The notes under the pieces were generated by a model. That model did no database searches. It saw only the letters and a program-made list of their open reading frames with translations, and was not told the origin of the DNA. This document shows, one piece after another, positions 61,170 through 64,000 of a stretch of 64,000 nucleotides of DNA; positions within the stretch are counted from its first letter, which is position 1; each line of letters opens with the position of its first letter. The position numbers were made by a program, and so were the translations under genes. Source of the stretch: Bacteroidota bacterium (GTDB lineage Bacteria > Bacteroidota > Bacteroidia > Chitinophagales > Chitinophagaceae). The DNA lies in assembly GCA_947452905.1 (NCBI GenBank), contig CANGEP010000003.1, positions 186,001 through 250,000 on the forward strand, in the 5' to 3' direction.

Positions 61170-62876
61170 ATGCCACAGGGATTACAGACATACGATTACT
61201 TAGTATTTATACTTTACTTTATTTTAATAGCGAGTTATGGATTTTATATTTATAGGCGTAAAAAAACAGTTAATGCGAATACTACCGATTTCTTTTTAGC
61301 GGAAGGGCAACTCACATGGTGGGCCATAGGAGCGTCGTTAATCGCTTCTAATATTTCGGCTGAACAATTTATTGGCATGAGTGGCAACGGGTTTAGATTA
61401 GGCCTTGCTATCTCGGCCTATGAATGGCTGGCAGCTATTTCGCTGGTGGTAGTGGGTATCTTTTTTATGCCGGTGTATTTAAAAAATAAAATTTACACCA
61501 TGCCTCAGTTTTTAAAAACGAGGTATAACGAAACTGTGGCAATGATGATGGCTATTTTTTGGTTGTTTTTATACATATTTGTAAATCTTACGTCCATTTT
61601 GTATTTAGGATCAATTGCTATTAATAATCTTACTGGCGGTACTCATTTTCATTTAATTATGATTGGTTTAGCAGTCTTCGCTTTATTTATTACACTGGGT
61701 GGTATGAAAGTGATAGGATATACCGATGTAATACAAGTGCTTGTTTTAACTATTGGTGGTTTAATTACTTCTTATATAGCATTAACGGTGGTGGGTGAGA
61801 AATTTGGTTTTGGTAAAAATGCTATTGCCGGATTAAATCATTTAATTAAAGTAGCACCCGATCATTTTAAAATGATTTTTGATAAACCAGGTGCTGGCGC
61901 TACCCAAAAACAAATTGATGATTACTCTTCCTTGCCAGGATTAGCGATGATGGCTGCGGGTATGTGGGTGGCTAATTTAAATTATTGGGGATGTAATCAA
62001 TATATTACCCAAAGAGCATTGGGTGCCGATTTAAAAACAGCAAGATCGGGTATCTTTTTTGCTGCTATGCTAAAATTATTTATGCCTTTATTAGTTGTTA
62101 TTCCTGGTATTGCTGCTTATGTATTATATCAAAATGGGGAATTACAACAACAAATGCTTACAGCAGGTGTGGTTAATCAAGATAACGCTTACTCTTCTGT
62201 GATTGGTTTTTTACCCATTGGGTTAAAAGGTTTATCCATGGCTGCTTTAACAGCAGCTATTGTTGCTTCATTAGCGGGTAAAGCCAATAGTATTTCCACT
62301 ATCTACTCTTTAGATATTTATAAAAAATATGTAAACAAAGCAGCCAATGATACAAAAGTAGTTTCTACGGGTCGTATCATGATTATTATATCCTTAATTA
62401 TTGCTATTATCATTAACTGGAACGATAGCTTAGGCATTGGTGGTAAAGGTGGTTTTGAATTTATCCAAAAATATACAGGCTATATTTCTCCTGCCATCTT
62501 CCCTGTATTCTTATTAGGTTTTTTCTGGAAAAAGACTACATCCAAAGCAGCTATCTCAGGAATTATTTTAGGATTAGTGTTAGCCATATTATTTGATAAG
62601 TTTTTGCCAGGCATGTTTGGGAATGAAACTTTTTTATATACTGCTTTACCCAATGGACATGGCGGTTTCGAAATTCCTTATTTAATTCAAATGGGCTGGG
62701 TGTTTTTATTTACTTGTATTATTATTGTTGGCATTAGTTTATTGGATGTTAAAGGACAAACACATGATAACTCATTACAAGAAGATAGCACTAAATATAA
62801 ATTAACCAACGCGCATATAGCAATGATTGTTACCATCTTAATTGTGGTTGCAGGATTATATATTCGTTTTTGGTAA
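61170..62876 (+). CDS. SSS-family sodium:sugar symporter (SGLT-like)
   Basis: This 568-aa protein has about 14 TM helices of the sodium:solute symporter family: LTWWAIGASLIASNISAEQF (TM2), IYTMPQFLKTRYNE, LGGMKVIGYTDVIQ and SMAALTAAIVASLAGKANSI (TM8 Na+ site). The match is to the SGLT/sugar group. The start is the ATG at 61170; the longer frame from 61092 runs through the terminator region. It lies 10 bp before the D-aminoacylase gene, so import and deacylation of a related substrate may be coupled. Substrate unknown. Confidence 0.9.
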   Translation: MPQGLQTYDYLVFILYFILIASYGFYIYRRKKTVNANTTDFFLAEGQLTWWAIGASLIASNISAEQFIGMSGNGFRLGLAISAYEWLAAISLVVVGIFFMPVYLKNKIYTMPQFLKTRYNETVAMMMAIFWLFLYIFVNLTSILYLGSIAINNLTGGTHFHLIMIGLAVFALFITLGGMKVIGYTDVIQVLVLTIGGLITSYIALTVVGEKFGFGKNAIAGLNHLIKVAPDHFKMIFDKPGAGATQKQIDDYSSLPGLAMMAAGMWVANLNYWGCNQYITQRALGADLKTARSGIFFAAMLKLFMPLLVVIPGIAAYVLYQNGELQQQMLTAGVVNQDNAYSSVIGFLPIGLKGLSMAALTAAIVASLAGKANSISTIYSLDIYKKYVNKAANDTKVVSTGRIMIIISLIIAIIINWNDSLGIGGKGGFEFIQKYTGYISPAIFPVFLLGFFWKKTTSKAAISGIILGLVLAILFDKFLPGMFGNETFLYTALPNGHGGFEIPYLIQMGWVFLFTCIIIVGISLLDVKGQTHDNSLQEDSTKYKLTNAHIAMIVTILIVVAGLYIRFW

Positions 62877-62886
62877 AATACATTTT

Positions 62887-64000
62887 ATGAATAAAAACAA
62901 ATTGCCTCAAATACTATCGGTGTTATTTTACACAGGTATAGCTATGTTTTTTGCTTCTACTTTACAGGCGCAAAAAGAAACGATCATTGGCAATGTTTAT
63001 ATTGTAGATGGTACTGGAAAAGCTGCAAAAAAAGGAGCCATTACTATTAAGGGAGATAAAATTATGGCCATTGGTGGGAATAAAATTTCATTGCAAGGGC
63101 AAACATATATCGACGGTAAAGGTTTGTATTTAGCCCCTGGTTTTATTGATGCACATAGTCATCATTTGGGCGATTTGCAAAAAAACTCAGCAGGTTTAAG
63201 CACTTCCAATCAAGGGATTACTACTATTGTAATTGGTCAGGATGGGGAAGGATATTTTATGGATACACTGGAAGCGCAAATGAAAAGAATACCTGTTGCA
63301 GCCAATGTAGCTTCCTATGCAGGACATTCCTCTTTACGTGAACAAGTGATGGGTGAAAATAATTTATTTCGAAATGCCACTGATGCTGAACTGCAAAAAA
63401 TGACTGTTCTTTTAAATAGGGAATTAGCGAATGGTGCATTAGGACTATCTACTGGTTTAGAGTATGAACAAGCATTTTACTCTAATAGAGAAGAGGTATT
63501 AACGCTTGCAAAATTAACAGCAAGCAAAGGAGGCCGTTACATTAGTCATATAAGAAGTGAGGATTATAAAATAGATGATGCCATTGATGAAATCATTCAA
63601 ATTGGTAAAATAACTAAAATGCCAGTTCAAATTTCTCATATAAAAATTGCCAATAAAGGATTTTGGGGAAATGCCCCAAAGGTTTTAGCAAGATTAGATA
63701 GTGCCAGAAAAGCAGGCATCAATATTACGGCCGATGTATATCCTTACACTTTTTGGAATTCAACTATTCGTGTTCTTTTTCCTAAAAGAGATTATGACAA
63801 TCTTAAAAGTGCCGAGGAAGCAGTAAATGAATTATTTGACCCAAATGAATCTTATATAGTTAGATACGCACCTCATCCTTCTTATGTGGGTAAAACAGTA
63901 ACTGCTATTGCCAAAGAAAGAAACGAATCAAATGCACAAGCTTTAATGAGTTTAGTAGCTTTGGCGGCTGAATTCAAAAAGCAAAATCCAAATTATTCTG
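62887..64000 (+). CDS. Exported D-aminoacylase (N-acyl-D-amino-acid deacylase-like), partial at right edge
   Basis: The first 371 codons of an amidohydrolase-superfamily protein are present and the frame is open at the right edge. A signal peptide ends STLQAQ. Motifs: GFIDAHSHHLGD (H90, H92), the typical ANGALGLSTGLEY, RYISHIRSED, QISHIKIANKG and DVYPYTFWNST. This order is that of D-aminoacylases, which release D-amino acids from N-acyl-D-amino acids and belong to the dihydroorotase-like group. It follows an SSS symporter gene by 10 bp. The distal aspartate lies outside the window. Confidence 0.9.
   Translation, partial: MNKNKLPQILSVLFYTGIAMFFASTLQAQKETIIGNVYIVDGTGKAAKKGAITIKGDKIMAIGGNKISLQGQTYIDGKGLYLAPGFIDAHSHHLGDLQKNSAGLSTSNQGITTIVIGQDGEGYFMDTLEAQMKRIPVAANVASYAGHSSLREQVMGENNLFRNATDAELQKMTVLLNRELANGALGLSTGLEYEQAFYSNREEVLTLAKLTASKGGRYISHIRSEDYKIDDAIDEIIQIGKITKMPVQISHIKIANKGFWGNAPKVLARLDSARKAGINITADVYPYTFWNSTIRVLFPKRDYDNLKSAEEAVNELFDPNESYIVRYAPHPSYVGKTVTAIAKERNESNAQALMSLVALAAEFKKQNPNYS

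Noticed and set aside
1-64000. tRNA, rRNA, CRISPR arrays, insertion sequences and phage genes
   Set aside because: None was recognised by eye: no transposase or integrase motifs, no regularly spaced repeats and no tRNA cloverleaf were noticed. Small RNA genes could still be missed without a computed search.

Overview
The window is from a low-GC (AT-rich) Bacteroidota chromosome, most likely of the Chitinophagales/Chitinophagaceae type. This is inferred from family content: a GLPGLI protein beside a large outer-membrane barrel, DUF5777, DUF1684, NIPSNAP, TIGR02206, HmuR/HmuY-like uptake proteins and PD40-amidohydrolase fusions. It is supported by many -7 boxes of the Bacteroidota form TAnnTTTG and by the scarcity of Shine-Dalgarno sequences. 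No tRNA, rRNA, CRISPR, insertion sequence, integrase or phage gene was seen. Almost every gene is intact; only the two at the window edges are partial.

Layout. 1-6133: end of a sensor kinase, then a CzcCBA-type heavy-metal RND efflux operon. 6205-10121: an EmrA/EmrB/TolC-type drug efflux operon. 10125-12229: NIPSNAP protein and FucP-like sugar symporter. 12230-17936: peptidase operon (M20 plus amidohydrolase), an ECF sigma/anti-sigma/Spy-like operon, and an M28 peptidase. 18005-23066: small enzymes (DoxX-like, NTF2-like, single-domain asparaginase, esterase, VOC, DUF1684) and an orphan UDP-sugar dehydrogenase. 23093-32845: two penicillin-acylase-family hydrolases flanking an operon of an ATP-grasp ligase, an ATP-grasp/SET fusion, DUF1080 and TIGR02206, with a divergent NarL/LuxR-type regulator. 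32929-37312: Tat-exported sugar isomerase-like protein and a PD40/amidohydrolase fusion. 37475-44583: outer-membrane barrel plus GLPGLI, a TonB receptor and an M24 peptidase. 44668-47508: small CBM48 protein, PiT phosphate transporter and its DUF47 partner. 47830-52062: membrane-tethered regulator, HmuR-like receptor and HmuY-like lipoprotein. 52144-54106: M28 peptidase and DUF4442 protein. 54185-61055: two divergent redox gene sets, one with CX4CH haem-type lipoproteins and DUF5777, the other with cytochrome c, small Tat protein, Fe-S protein, NrfD and an anchored protein. 61170-64000: SSS symporter and D-aminoacylase.

The genes suggest a heterotroph that hydrolyses peptides, N-acyl amino acids and sugar derivatives outside the cytoplasm and imports the products. 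The two most unusual loci are the paired ATP-grasp ligases, one fused to a SET methyltransferase domain (27143-29703), and the NrfCD-like electron-transfer module with no molybdopterin subunit (57242-61055). Direct-repeat motifs resembling Pho boxes lie upstream of both the DUF47-pit operon and the HmuR/HmuY-like operon. Several genes have a -7 box only 3-7 nt before the start codon, which suggests leaderless or nearly leaderless mRNAs.
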